Below the pieces are notes generated by a model. It worked only from the letters and a program-made list of their open reading frames with translations. It had not been told where the DNA came from and made no database searches. From the NCBI GenBank assembly GCA_024640565.1, contig JAHEET010000001.1, positions 413,763-477,762 on the forward strand: 64,000 nt of DNA, written 5' to 3'. Positions 1 to 9,108 of this stretch are shown here, piece by piece. The position numbers and the translations under genes were made by a program. This stretch comes from Flavobacteriaceae bacterium. Lineage in GTDB: Bacteria > Bacteroidota > Bacteroidia > Flavobacteriales > Flavobacteriaceae. Each line of letters opens with the position of its first letter. Position 1 is the stretch's first letter.

Positions 1-1
1 G

Positions 2-508
2 CATTTCATGAGAAATACTGGAAAAGAATATGGAATGGAGACTAATCGAAATGTTGATGAACGCTATCATATTGAGAAATCAACAAAGGTTGCTGCCTAA
101 TATTTAATAAAAGCAAAGGAAAGATTTGGATCATGGACCCTGGCTGCAGCTGCATACAACGCTGGGAATTATGGTATTTCACGAAGATTAAAAGCACAGG
201 GAGTGACTTCCTATTACGATGCCTTTTTACCCAATGAAACAGAACGGTATGTGCTAAGGATCATTGCCTTAAAAGAAGTGTTATCGAACCCCAGAAAATA
301 TGGATTTAAGTTTGAAGAAAAAGACCTTTACAGCTTAGAGAAAACAAAAATAATTAAAGTAGATACCGCCATCACAAACATAGCCAAGTTTGCCAAACAA
401 TTTGATCTCAACTACAAAGAACTAAAACTTCTTAATCCTTGGTTACGACAAAACAAACTCAATAATAAATCTCGCAAAGTATACGAGATCAAGATTCCCA
501 TAAAATAA
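2..508 (+). pseudogene. Lytic murein transglycosylase (MltD-like), 3' part, with in-frame stop
   Basis: This is the C-terminal part of a periplasmic lytic transglycosylase, an enzyme that cleaves the glycan strands of peptidoglycan. The gene begins before the window. Reading from base 2, the frame gives the conserved fold (FMRNTGKEYG, DERYHIEKSTK, then WTLAAAAYNAGNYG), followed by a LysM-like tail that ends NKSRKVYEIKIPIK. An in-frame TAA at 98-100 interrupts it between KVAA and YLIKAKERFG. Related proteins have an acidic residue there, so one G-to-T change (GAA to TAA) would explain it. The catalytic Glu lies upstream and cannot be seen. A GTG at 203 could start only a LysM-like remnant. I call it a nonsense-mutated gene, although a sequencing error is possible. 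Confidence 0.75.
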
Positions 509-514
509 TACGCA

Positions 515-545
515 TAAAAAAGCCTGCAAATTGCAGGCTTTTTCA
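515..545. terminator. Bidirectional rho-independent terminator
   Basis: The arms AGCCTGCAA and TTGCAGGCT form a near-perfect hairpin flanked by A-rich sequence on the left and T-rich sequence on the right. It lies between two convergent genes and can end transcription from both the transglycosylase remnant and the cold-shock gene. Confidence 0.85.
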
Positions 546-567
546 TTAAAAATTAACTAAGTATATA

Positions 568-759
568 TTAAATTACTTTTACATTTACTGCGTTTAATCC
601 TTTTCTTCCATCTTGTAAGTCAAATTCAACTTCGTCATTCTCACGAATTTCGTCGATTAAACCTGAAACATGTACAAAATGTTCTTTGTTTGTTCCTTCT
701 TCTGTGATAAATCCAAATCCTTTAGATTCATTGAAAAACTTTACGGTACCTTTATTCAT
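568..759 (-). CDS. Cold-shock domain protein (CspA family)
   Basis: This is a 63-residue single-domain nucleic-acid chaperone that binds single-stranded RNA or DNA. RNP1 (KGFGFI, residues 13-18) and RNP2 (HFVHVS, about 27-32) are both present, and the length is normal for the family. The start MNKGTVKFFN is the canonical N-terminus. It lies 95 bases downstream of the nitronate monooxygenase-like gene on the same strand but has its own -7 element (813-820). That implies an untranslated leader of roughly 45 bases, as is usual for cold-shock genes. Whether it is really cold-induced cannot be told from sequence. Confidence 0.95.
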   Translation of the reverse strand: MNKGTVKFFNESKGFGFITEEGTNKEHFVHVSGLIDEIRENDEVEFDLQDGRKGLNAVNVKVI

Positions 760-812
760 TATAAAAAATTATTGTGTTGTTCGTTTAATTACTAACAACG
801 TTTATTGATTTG

Positions 813-820
813 CAAATATA
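813..820 (-). promoter_or_regulatory. Bacteroidota -7 element (TATATTTG) of the cold-shock gene
   Basis: Read on the minus strand, this is an exact TAnnTTTG match about 54 bases ahead of the cold-shock start codon. No -33 TTG is found at the usual distance, so the call rests on the -7 box alone. Confidence 0.5.
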
Positions 821-854
821 GTATGATTAAAGTAATAAAAAAAATTTATTAACA

Positions 855-1814
855 TTATTTAAAAAAACTAGATGAAAACCTGTTAACGAGCGTTTTAGAT
901 TCTTGAAATTCTTCAAGAATCTCTTCAAATACACGATTTACGGGTTTCACTTCATCAATAAGCCCTGCAATTTGACCAATTTCCAACTCCCCATTTACCA
1001 AATCTCCTTCAAAAATCCCTTTTTTAGCACGTGCTCTACCCAATAATTCCTTGATTTGATCTCGTGTTGGATGTTGAAGGTACAAGGCTTCTATTTGATT
1101 GTAAAATTCATTTTTAATCAATCGAACAGGCGCTAACTCTTTTAGAGTCAATTTTGTGTCTCCATCTTTTACCTTTAGAATTGATTGCTTAAAATTTTCA
1201 TGTGCAGCAGACTCCACGGTTGCTGCAAATCTACTTCCAATTTGTATGCCATCTGCTCCTAAAACCATTGCAGCCATCATGCCTTTTCCAGTTGCAATGC
1301 CTCCAGCAGCAATGATTGGTATTTGAAGTTCTTTTTTTACCATCGGAATCAACGCAAAGGTAGTTGTCTCCTCTCTCCCATTATGACCTCCTGCTTCAAA
1401 ACCTTCACAAACGATAGCATCAACACCAGCGGCGGCTGCTTTTAAAGCGAATTTTACTGAACTGACTACATGTACTACTGTAATCTCTTTTTCTTTTAAC
1501 CAAGCGGTCCATGTTTTGGGATTCCCCGCAGAAGTAAAAACAATTTTAACGCCTTCTTCCACAATGACATCCATAATTTTATCCATCTCTGGATAGAGCA
1601 TCGGTACATTAACACCAAACGGTTTTTGAGTTGCTTTTTTGCATTTTTGAATATGTTCTCGCAGCACTTCTGGATACATAGAGCCTGCACCAATTAAACC
1701 CAAACCTCCTGCATTAGAAACTGCAGAAGCTAACTTCCAACCAGAAACCCAAATCATTCCTCCTTGAATTATTGGATATTTGATCTTAAAAAGTTGTGTG
1801 ATTTTATTTTTCAT
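855..1814 (-). CDS. Nitronate monooxygenase / 2-nitropropane dioxygenase-like flavoprotein
   Basis: This 319-residue FMN-dependent TIM-barrel protein belongs to the NMO/FabK group. It starts with the hallmark IKYPIIQGGM near residue 11. The family motif EAGGHNGR follows near residue 140, and then the phosphate-binding AAGGIATGKGM and GADGIQIGSRF. The family oxidises nitronates; close relatives include enoyl-ACP reductase FabK, and sequence alone does not separate the two roles. Only 10 bases separate it from the upstream mnmA, so the two are probably co-transcribed. Confidence 0.85.
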   Translation of the reverse strand: MKNKITQLFKIKYPIIQGGMIWVSGWKLASAVSNAGGLGLIGAGSMYPEVLREHIQKCKKATQKPFGVNVPMLYPEMDKIMDVIVEEGVKIVFTSAGNPKTWTAWLKEKEITVVHVVSSVKFALKAAAAGVDAIVCEGFEAGGHNGREETTTFALIPMVKKELQIPIIAAGGIATGKGMMAAMVLGADGIQIGSRFAATVESAAHENFKQSILKVKDGDTKLTLKELAPVRLIKNEFYNQIEALYLQHPTRDQIKELLGRARAKKGIFEGDLVNGELEIGQIAGLIDEVKPVNRVFEEILEEFQESKTLVNRFSSSFFK

Positions 1815-1824
1815 AAAGTTAACG

Positions 1825-3012
1825 TTAGGATATGACTCCTGAACCTAAAAGCTCTTCGTTTTGGTACCAAGCTACAAATTGTCCTTCTTGAATGGCTGCT
1901 TGCCTGTCCTCAAAAGAAACATACAATCCTGAAGCTACTTTGTGCAAAGTCGCTTTCGCTAACACTTGTCGATACCGTATTCTTGCGAATACTTCCATGG
2001 AGGTTCCTGATGCCAGGGTTAAATCTTCCCGAATCCAATGAATTTCTTCGTTGGAAACAAACAAAACCTTCCGGTAGAGACCTGTGTGATTTTTTCCTTC
2101 TCCGGTGTAGATAATATTCTCTTTTACATCCGTTTCGATCACGTAGAGCGCTTGTTTTGTACCTCCAACATTCAATCCTTTTCTTTGTCCTTTTGTGAAA
2201 TAATGAGCTCCTTGGTGTATTCCTACTGTTTTACCATCAGTAATACGATAGGCATATTTTGTAGCATAATACTTTAAGGCTGCTTCGTTGTCTTCAAACT
2301 GAGGAACGGCTGCTGTGTAGGCTTTAAAAGCTGGTGGAATTGTTACTATAACCCCTTCTTTTGGTTGCAGTTTTTGTTGTAAAAACTCTGGCAAACGGAC
2401 TTTACCAATAAAACATAAACCTTGTGAATCTTTCTTTTCGGCGGTAATTAAATCTGCTTTTTTTGCAATTGCCCTTACTTCTGGCTTCGTTAACTCGCCA
2501 ATAGGAAACAAGGCTTTTTGCAACTGATGTTGTGATAATTGACAAAGAAAATAAGACTGATCTTTATTGATATCTTTTCCTGCAAGTAATTTGTAAACCG
2601 TTTTCCCATCAATAATTTCTGATGCTTTTCTGCAATAATGACCGGTAGCAACATAGTCTGCGCCAAGCTTTAAAGCAATGTCCATAAAAACATCAAATTT
2701 AATTTCTCGATTGCATAATATATCTGGATTTGGGGTTCTCCCCTTTTCATATTCATCAAACATATAATCAACGATTCGATCCTTATACTGTTCACTTAAA
2801 TCCACTACTTGAAAAGGAATTCCTAACTTTTCAGCAACAATCATTGCATCATTACTATCCTCAAGCCATGGACATTCATTGGAAATCGTTACAGAATCAT
2901 CGTGCCAGTTCTTCATGAAAAGACCGATTACTTCATAGCCTTGTTCTTTTAACAAATAGGCAGTAGTACTACTATCAACTCCGCCAGAGAGACCAACAAC
3001 AACTCGTTTCAT
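1825..3012 (-). CDS. mnmA: tRNA-specific 2-thiouridylase MnmA
   Basis: MnmA installs the 2-thio group on the wobble uridine (U34) of tRNA(Lys), tRNA(Glu) and tRNA(Gln). The 395-residue protein has the ATP pyrophosphatase P-loop SGGVDSS at residues 9-15. The two catalytic cysteines are Cys100 (in NPDILCN) and Cys200 (in DSQGLCFIG). The beta-barrel C-terminal domain follows ([12 protein letters not shown], then [20 protein letters not shown]). The length is slightly above that of the E. coli enzyme. It is the first gene of a likely two-gene minus-strand unit. Confidence 0.97.
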   Translation of the reverse strand: MKRVVVGLSGGVDSSTTAYLLKEQGYEVIGLFMKNWHDDSVTISNECPWLEDSNDAMIVAEKLGIPFQVVDLSEQYKDRIVDYMFDEYEKGRTPNPDILCNREIKFDVFMDIALKLGADYVATGHYCRKASEIIDGKTVYKLLAGKDINKDQSYFLCQLSQHQLQKALFPIGELTKPEVRAIAKKADLITAEKKDSQGLCFIGKVRLPEFLQQKLQPKEGVIVTIPPAFKAYTAAVPQFEDNEAALKYYATKYAYRITDGKTVGIHQGAHYFTKGQRKGLNVGGTKQALYVIETDVKENIIYTGEGKNHTGLYRKVLFVSNEEIHWIREDLTLASGTSMEVFARIRYRQVLAKATLHKVASGLYVSFEDRQAAIQEGQFVAWYQNEELLGSGVIS

Positions 3013-3197
3013 TATCTATTTTTAAGAATACAAAGATACAAAGAAGTATCTGCTTTATACGATCGATTTTTGAATGCTTACAGATTCTTTTGAACCCAAA
3101 TCCTTATTTTTTGACGAATCGCCAAATAAGAAAAGAATTAAAAAAAGTTTTTTTTATATTTAGCATCCAAAAGTAAAAATCAATATTTCTAACGATC

Positions 3198-3794
3198 GTG
3201 TCAAAATTAGAATTCCTTTCTTTAGTGACTGAACTCAACAACCTGGAAAATGCCAAAAGAGATCATCGACAAAGAGTGGCGAATTTTGTAACAAAAGACC
3301 CCAAATTATTCAAACATTTGATTGGCATTACCTTTGATGTTGAAAACAAAATATCGATAAGAGCAGCTTGGATTTTAGAATGGATTTGTACGCATGATCA
3401 TCTAGAATGGATGCTTCCTCATTTGGAAGAATTTTCTCTTAAAATAGCGACCTTACAATTTGACAGTGCCATTAGGCCTTGTGCAAAAATTTGTGAACAT
3501 TTAGCAAAAGCTTATTTTTCAAAAACAGCAAATGATTTTCAAAAAACAATGACAGCTGCGCAAATAAACGCAATTATTGAAACGGGTTTTGACTGGCTTA
3601 TCACACCTCAAAAAATTGCAGTGAGAGCCTATACAATGAATACTTTGTATCTTTTTGGTTTGACAAAAAATTGGATTCATCCTGAACTATCACACTTGAT
3701 AAGTACTAAAATAATCCACGAAAGTAAAGGCTGTAAGGCAAGAGGAAAACAAGTATTGGATTTGATAGAAAAACATCGCAAATCAGGTTTATAA
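3198..3794 (+). CDS. Helical-repeat (HEAT-like) protein of unknown function upstream of purB
   Basis: This 198-residue, all-helical, Leu/Ala-rich soluble protein starts at GTG (MSKLEFLSLVTELNN). There is no signal peptide and no catalytic motif. Regularly spaced helical segments such as ISIRAAWILEWIC and KIAVRAYTMNTLYLFG, and the pattern around HPELSHLI, resemble HEAT/ARM-type repeats. From memory, similar proteins sit just before purB in flavobacteria and are often labelled adenylosuccinate lyase by neighbourhood, but no lyase signature is present here. It lies 45 bases upstream of purB, with a -7 promoter element in the gap. A scaffold role is only a guess. Confidence 0.7.
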   Translation: MSKLEFLSLVTELNNLENAKRDHRQRVANFVTKDPKLFKHLIGITFDVENKISIRAAWILEWICTHDHLEWMLPHLEEFSLKIATLQFDSAIRPCAKICEHLAKAYFSKTANDFQKTMTAAQINAIIETGFDWLITPQKIAVRAYTMNTLYLFGLTKNWIHPELSHLISTKIIHESKGCKARGKQVLDLIEKHRKSGL

Positions 3795-3809
3795 ATGTGA
3801 TGAAATTCC

Positions 3810-3817
3810 TATTTTTG
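3810..3817 (+). promoter_or_regulatory. -7 element (TATTTTTG) upstream of purB
   Basis: An exact TAnnTTTG match 22 bases before the purB ATG predicts a leader of about 15 bases. No clear TTG lies at the -33 position. Confidence 0.45.
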
Positions 3818-3839
3818 TGAATCACAACAGATTTTAAAA

Positions 3840-5183
3840 ATGAGCCTTACACAACTAAACGCTATCTCCCCTATTGATGGGCGATACAGAAATAAAATTA
3901 CAAAATTAGCCAATTACTTCTCTGAAGAAGCATTGATTCAATACAGAGTTCGAGTGGAAATAGAGTACTTTATAGCACTCTGTGAAATTCCGTTACCTCA
4001 GTTAGACAAATTTAACAAAGCCCTTTTTACTGATTTGCGTTCAATTTATGTTGATTTTACACTTGCAGATGCTCAAAAAATTAAGGATATTGAAAAAGTA
4101 ACAAATCATGATGTAAAAGCGGTAGAATATTTTATCAAAGAAAAATTTGACGCCCTTCACTTACAAGAATACAAAGAGTTTATTCATTTTGGATTGACCT
4201 CACAAGATATAAACAATACTGCAATACCACTTTCCATTAAAGAAGCAATTAACGAAGTTTATATACCTCATTACTTAGCGGTATTTGAAAAACTAAAAGA
4301 ATTAGTTATCGAATGGAAAGACATCTCTATGTTGGCCAGAACTCATGGTCAGCCAGCATCTCCAACAAGATTGGGAAAGGAAATTGATGTTTTTGTAGTG
4401 CGTTTAAAAGAGCAATTTAATTTATTAAAAAACATTCCAACAGCAGCGAAATTTGGAGGGGCTACTGGAAACTTCAATGCACACAAAGTAGCGTATAAAA
4501 ACATTGATTGGAAAGCTTTTGGAAGTTCTTTTGTACAAAATACATTGGGCATGCAGCACTCATTTCCTACTACTCAAATAGAACATTACGATCATATGGC
4601 TGCGATGTTTGATACACTAAAACGAATCAACACCATTATCATCGATCTAGATAGAGATTTTTGGACCTATGTTTCCATGGATTATTTCAAACAAAAAATT
4701 AAAGCGGGAGAAGTAGGTTCTTCTGCCATGCCCCATAAAGTAAACCCAATAGATTTTGAAAACTCCGAAGGAAATTTAGGATTGGCAAATGCTATATTCG
4801 AACACCTTTCGGCAAAACTACCGGTTTCTCGTTTGCAAAGAGATTTAACAGACAGTACTGTTTTACGTAATGTTGGTGTTCCGTTTGGACACACAATTAT
4901 TGCTTTTACCTCTACATTGAAAGGATTGAATAAATTATTATTGAACAAAGAAAAGTTTGCACAAGATCTTGAAAATAATTGGGCAGTTGTTGCAGAAGCC
5001 ATTCAAACCATCTTAAGAAGAGAAGCATACCCAAATCCTTATGAAGCCTTAAAGGGATTGACAAGAACCAATGAAAAAATTAATCAGCAATCAATCTCAA
5101 ATTTTATTGATACGTTGGATGTTTCAGAAACTATCAAAGAAGAACTAAAGGCAATTACGCCTGCAAATTATACTGGAATTTAA
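3840..5183 (+). CDS. purB: Adenylosuccinate lyase
   Basis: PurB acts twice in purine synthesis. It releases fumarate from SAICAR and from adenylosuccinate. The 447-residue protein starts with the typical LNAISPIDGRYR. It has the conserved THGQPASPT around residue 170 and the fumarase/lyase signature GSSAMPHKVNPIDFEN near residue 295. It is full length. The downstream lipoprotein gene starts inside its stop codon (TAATG at 5181-5185), so the two are translationally coupled. Confidence 0.97.
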   Translation: MSLTQLNAISPIDGRYRNKITKLANYFSEEALIQYRVRVEIEYFIALCEIPLPQLDKFNKALFTDLRSIYVDFTLADAQKIKDIEKVTNHDVKAVEYFIKEKFDALHLQEYKEFIHFGLTSQDINNTAIPLSIKEAINEVYIPHYLAVFEKLKELVIEWKDISMLARTHGQPASPTRLGKEIDVFVVRLKEQFNLLKNIPTAAKFGGATGNFNAHKVAYKNIDWKAFGSSFVQNTLGMQHSFPTTQIEHYDHMAAMFDTLKRINTIIIDLDRDFWTYVSMDYFKQKIKAGEVGSSAMPHKVNPIDFENSEGNLGLANAIFEHLSAKLPVSRLQRDLTDSTVLRNVGVPFGHTIIAFTSTLKGLNKLLLNKEKFAQDLENNWAVVAEAIQTILRREAYPNPYEALKGLTRTNEKINQQSISNFIDTLDVSETIKEELKAITPANYTGI

Positions 5184-5554
5184 TGAGATATTTAGCTAGC
5201 ATCCTCGTCCTGTTGATTGCATTTTCGTCTTGTGATACGGACATCAAAGACAATTCAGATCAATTTAAAACGGGTGTTTTTGAAATTCCTTCAGGAAAAG
5301 GGTTTGTAAAAGAAACGATTATTCGAAATGACAGTATCCAAATAAGTAAGTATGGAAACCAAATAGATACCTTGTCTATCAAATGGAAAAATAATTTTTT
5401 CTATACGTTACGTTATATAAACCCAAAAACAGATTTGCAAAAAGACCCAATGTTTGTACAAATTAACAAGATCCGAAAAGACGGCTATGATTTTACAGTG
5501 AAAATTGGGTTTTCAAAATTCTCTAAAAAAGGGACGATTTTTAAACTGAAGTAA
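5183..5554 (+). CDS. Small lipoprotein of unknown function
   Basis: This 123-residue protein has a hydrophobic N-terminus ending in the lipobox AFSSC (Cys17), so it is probably lipid-anchored in the cell envelope. The rest is a small, lysine-rich, beta-type domain (DTLSIKWKNNFFYTLRYIN). It overlaps the purB stop by one base and ends 3 bases before the TerC-type gene, which suggests one transcript. I recognise no named family with certainty. Confidence 0.75.
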   Translation: MRYLASILVLLIAFSSCDTDIKDNSDQFKTGVFEIPSGKGFVKETIIRNDSIQISKYGNQIDTLSIKWKNNFFYTLRYINPKTDLQKDPMFVQINKIRKDGYDFTVKIGFSKFSKKGTIFKLK

Positions 5555-5557
5555 TAT

Positions 5558-6325
5558 ATGGAACTTTTTTTACAAGTAGATACGTGGATTGCCTTGTTAA
5601 CTTTAACCTTTTTGGAAATTGTTTTAGGAATTGATAATATCATTTTTATTTCGATTGCTGCCAACAAACTCCCCAAGGAAAAAAGGAAAAAAGCCACCAA
5701 TATCGGGCTTGTATTGGCTATGTTTTTACGTATTGTTCTACTCTTTTGTATTTCTTACATTATAGCTATGAAGGCGCCTTTTTGGACAATCAATTTACCA
5801 TGGATTCAAGCAGGCGTAACGGGGCAAAGTTTGATTTTATTTATTGGAGGTATTTTTCTGCTGTACAAGAGCACCCAAGAAATTCATCATAAAGTAGAGG
5901 GAAGTGAAGAATCAAAAGAAAACACAACCCCAAAAAAAGGACATACCTTAAAACAAGTAATTCTTCAAATTACATTAATAAATATTGTCTTTTCATTTGA
6001 CTCTATTCTAACCGCTGTTGGAATGACCAATGGAGTAAACGGTGCCATGACGATTATGGTTGTTGCTGTAATTTTGTCTATGGGAATCATGCTTATATTT
6101 GCAAATCCTGTGGGTAGTTTTGTAAGCAAACATCCAACGATTCAAATGTTAGGTTTGGCATTTCTAATTTTAATTGCTTTTATGTTAATTGCCGAAGGTG
6201 CACACCTCTCTCATGCCAATATTTTTGGCCAAACAGTCGGTGTTATTCCCAAAGGATATTTGTACTTTGCCATTGCATTTTCTTTGGGTGTTGAAATGTT
6301 GAATATGCGGATTCGAAAAAAATAA
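5558..6325 (+). CDS. TerC-family integral membrane protein
   Basis: This 255-residue polytopic membrane protein has about seven hydrophobic segments. It carries TerC/YkoY family hallmarks: LEIVLGIDNIIFISI near residue 20 and INIVFSFDSILTAVGM near residue 145, both with membrane-embedded acidic residues. A hydrophilic lysine/glutamate loop lies between them. Family members are implicated in manganese or other metal export and in tellurite resistance. The substrate here is unknown. It directly precedes the small His/Cys-rich gene of the uptake locus. Confidence 0.88.
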   Translation: MELFLQVDTWIALLTLTFLEIVLGIDNIIFISIAANKLPKEKRKKATNIGLVLAMFLRIVLLFCISYIIAMKAPFWTINLPWIQAGVTGQSLILFIGGIFLLYKSTQEIHHKVEGSEESKENTTPKKGHTLKQVILQITLINIVFSFDSILTAVGMTNGVNGAMTIMVVAVILSMGIMLIFANPVGSFVSKHPTIQMLGLAFLILIAFMLIAEGAHLSHANIFGQTVGVIPKGYLYFAIAFSLGVEMLNMRIRKK

Positions 6326-6329
6326 GATT

Positions 6330-6641
6330 ATTAAGCCTTTAAAAAAACATATCGTATTTTTCTTATTACTTGTATTTCTGTCTCCAGCAGTTATACAAAC
6401 AGTACATCTGTTTGAGCATCATTCACATACGGTTTGTACTTCTAAGACCAATCAGCATATTCATGAAAAATCACTTGATTGTGAATTGGATGTGCTCAAA
6501 AAATCGGACGGATATTTGTGCGAACAAATTCAAACTATTAAAGTAATTGAAGGTCTTTCTTCATCTACAGAAACTTATAATTTCTTACTTCCACATCAAC
6601 AATTAGCTTTTTCACTACGTGGCCCTCCAGAATTCGTTTAG
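6330..6641 (+). CDS. Small secreted His/Cys-rich protein upstream of TonB receptor, apparent ATT start
   Basis: An open frame runs from 6303 to the TAG at 6639-6641, but it contains no ATG, GTG or TTG ahead of the signal peptide. Starting at ATT 6330 gives 103 residues. First comes a Lys-rich end and a hydrophobic signal segment (HIVFFLLLVFLSPAV). A probable metal-binding stretch follows (HLFEHHSHTVC, then NQHIHE and LDCEL). The protein ends LRGPPEFV. This shape, a signal peptide, His/Cys cluster and C-terminal RGPP, is common in Bacteroidota small proteins encoded just before TonB-dependent receptors. The next gene starts 39 bases on. Either ATT is a rare start codon or an ancestral ATG has been lost. 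Confidence 0.6.
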   Translation: MKPLKKHIVFFLLLVFLSPAVIQTVHLFEHHSHTVCTSKTNQHIHEKSLDCELDVLKKSDGYLCEQIQTIKVIEGLSSSTETYNFLLPHQQLAFSLRGPPEFV

Positions 6642-6679
6642 TTATTCAATAAAATTACAACGAATTCTAATACGTAAAA

Positions 6680-9082
6680 ATGATTAAAAGAATCTTTTTT
6701 TCTGTGCTTTTTTGTGTGCTAAGTTTTACACATTTTGCGCAAGAATGCAACAGCATTTTGAAAGGCATTGTTATTGATTATCACGATGGTACTCCCATTT
6801 ATGATGCAACCATTTATATAAAAAATCTACAGAAATATGCAACTACTAATTTTGAAGGAAAATTCAAAATAGAGGGGCTATGTATTGGAGAAATACATTT
6901 GACTATTTCTCATATCTCTTGTGAAACTAAAGATGTTAAAATCAAGCTAGAAAAGGATACATTCAGCGAATTCTTTCTAGAGCATCATATAGAATCCTTA
7001 AAAGAGGTTAGTATTGTTGCTGCAGCAAATATAAAATCAAAAACAATACAATCTACTGTGCTAAATGAGGAAACCATCGCTGCATTTAGCAATCAAAACC
7101 TAGGGGAGGCGTTAAAAGAAATTGCAGGTATTTCATCAATAAATACTGGCAATGCAATTGTAAAACCTGTGATCAACGGTATGCATAGTAGTAGAATTAT
7201 TGTAATGGCAAATGGAGTGCGGTTGCAAGATCAAGAATGGGGAATTGAACATGCACCAAACTTGGATATAAATACCTCAGAAAAAATTACCGTAATTAAA
7301 GGAGCAAATTCGTTAGAATTTGGTGGAGATGCAATTGGTGGTGTAATTGTTACGGAACCAAGTAACATTCGCTTAAAAGATTCTTTATATGGTAAAAGCA
7401 TTGTAAGCTCACAAAGTAATGGCCGTGGATACAGTTTTCATTCATCATTGTCCAAATCCACAAAAAAAGGTTGGTATGTAAATGCTAAAACAACACTCAA
7501 AAAAATGGGAGATTTTGAAAGCCCAACGTATGTTTTGAGCAATACAGGAATCCAATCAACAGCGTATGCTTTACAAACAGGTATAAAGAAATTTGAAAGT
7601 GGTTTTAACGCTTATTACACATTTATAAATACTGAAATCGGAATTTTAAGAGCCTCACATTTAGGGAATATAGAAGATTTGGTCAATGCAATTAATGCCC
7701 CAGCACCTCTGATCGCAACTGATTTCTCCTATGATATTGATTCGCCAAAACAAGCGGTTACCCATCAACTGGTAAAAGTGGATTATTACAAAAGATTTAA
7801 AAAGTTAGGGAAATTAAAAGTGCAATATGATTTTCAAAACAATCATCGTTTTGAGTATGATATTCGGGTTGGTAATGACAGAAACAAAGCCTCTTTAGAT
7901 TTAGATTTATCTTCTCATGCCCTCTCCTCTAGTTTTGAAATTGATGCAAAAACAGATCAGAAATACAAAGTTGGATTTATGGCTGCCTATCAAAACAATT
8001 TTGCAAATCCAAATACAGGTATTAAGAGGTTGATTCCAGATTATGATAAATATGATGTTGGTTTTTTTACAATTGGAAATTTTATTTTCAATGATCAAAC
8101 AACCATAGACATTGGATTAAGATATGATTTCAATGCCATAAATGCTAAAAAGTTTTACTCAAAAAGCAGGTGGGATGAACGTGACTATGATGTTGACTTT
8201 AACGATTTAATCATCGAAGATTTTAACACGCAATGGTTGGTAAATCCTAAATTTCACTTTCATAATTTTTCTGCTTCTGCTGGAATTTCTTATCAGTTAA
8301 ATGATGAAAACTCAGTTTTATTCAATTATGGATTGTCAAACAGAGCGCCAAATCCATCAGAATTGTTTAGTGATGGTTTGCATCATTCTGCGGCAAGAAT
8401 TGAGTTAGGAGACTTAAGATTGGAGCAGGAAACTTCGAATAGAGTTTCTGCCAATTACCGTTTTAAAAGTGAAAACACTGCAATGTTAGTAGAAGTCTTT
8501 TTTAATCATATTAGAGATTTTATGTACATAGAACCCACGGGAACTGAGCAAACCATACGTGGTGCCTTCCCTGTTTGGTCTCATAAAAAGACAAATGCAA
8601 ATTTGTTTGGTGCAGATTTTAGTTTTAAACAACATCTTGGAAGTCAATATATATTTAAAAACACCAGTTCATTTATCCGTGGAAAAGATGTAAAAAAAAA
8701 TCGTGATTTGATTGATATACCTTCCGCAAAAACTGTCAATAGTATTGGCTACTACCTTGAAAGATGGTATGACTTTTCTGCCGTTCTAGCAAGTGAGTTT
8801 GTATTTAGACAAAATTTATTTCCAGACAACAACTTTGAAACTTATATACCCACTTCAGATACGACCGTTTTCGTGGATGTAAGTTCGACCCCAAATAGGT
8901 ACGATCTATTAAATTTCAATGCAGATGCAACCTTCAAACTATCAGAAAAAACAAATTTAAGCGTTGGCCTAACCGTCACAAATATTTTAAACACGAATTA
9001 CAGAGAAAATCTAAACCGATTAAGGTTTTTTGCTGATGATTTAGGAAGAAATTATACCCTACAATTAAAATTAAAATATTAA
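6680..9082 (+). CDS. TonB-dependent outer-membrane receptor with N-terminal CarboxypepD_reg-like domain
   Basis: This is an 800-residue outer-membrane active-transport channel. Residues 1-20 are a signal peptide. Residues about 24-100 form a carboxypeptidase-regulatory-like beta domain (GIVIDYHDGTPIYDATIYIK), and residues 120-230 form the plug (LGEALKEIAGISSI, then GVRLQDQEWGIEHAP and GGDAIGGVI). A 22-strand-type barrel follows, ending in aromatic-rich LQLKLKY. The plug motif QEWGIEHAP resembles that of receptors thought to carry metals or small metal chelates. The neighbouring His/Cys-rich small protein supports a metal role, but this is inference. A lipoprotein gene follows after 26 bases. 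Confidence 0.92.
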   Translation: MIKRIFFSVLFCVLSFTHFAQECNSILKGIVIDYHDGTPIYDATIYIKNLQKYATTNFEGKFKIEGLCIGEIHLTISHISCETKDVKIKLEKDTFSEFFLEHHIESLKEVSIVAAANIKSKTIQSTVLNEETIAAFSNQNLGEALKEIAGISSINTGNAIVKPVINGMHSSRIIVMANGVRLQDQEWGIEHAPNLDINTSEKITVIKGANSLEFGGDAIGGVIVTEPSNIRLKDSLYGKSIVSSQSNGRGYSFHSSLSKSTKKGWYVNAKTTLKKMGDFESPTYVLSNTGIQSTAYALQTGIKKFESGFNAYYTFINTEIGILRASHLGNIEDLVNAINAPAPLIATDFSYDIDSPKQAVTHQLVKVDYYKRFKKLGKLKVQYDFQNNHRFEYDIRVGNDRNKASLDLDLSSHALSSSFEIDAKTDQKYKVGFMAAYQNNFANPNTGIKRLIPDYDKYDVGFFTIGNFIFNDQTTIDIGLRYDFNAINAKKFYSKSRWDERDYDVDFNDLIIEDFNTQWLVNPKFHFHNFSASAGISYQLNDENSVLFNYGLSNRAPNPSELFSDGLHHSAARIELGDLRLEQETSNRVSANYRFKSENTAMLVEVFFNHIRDFMYIEPTGTEQTIRGAFPVWSHKKTNANLFGADFSFKQHLGSQYIFKNTSSFIRGKDVKKNRDLIDIPSAKTVNSIGYYLERWYDFSAVLASEFVFRQNLFPDNNFETYIPTSDTTVFVDVSSTPNRYDLLNFNADATFKLSEKTNLSVGLTVTNILNTNYRENLNRLRFFADDLGRNYTLQLKLKY

Positions 9083-9108
9083 ATATTAGATTAATAATAA
9101 AAAAAAAC

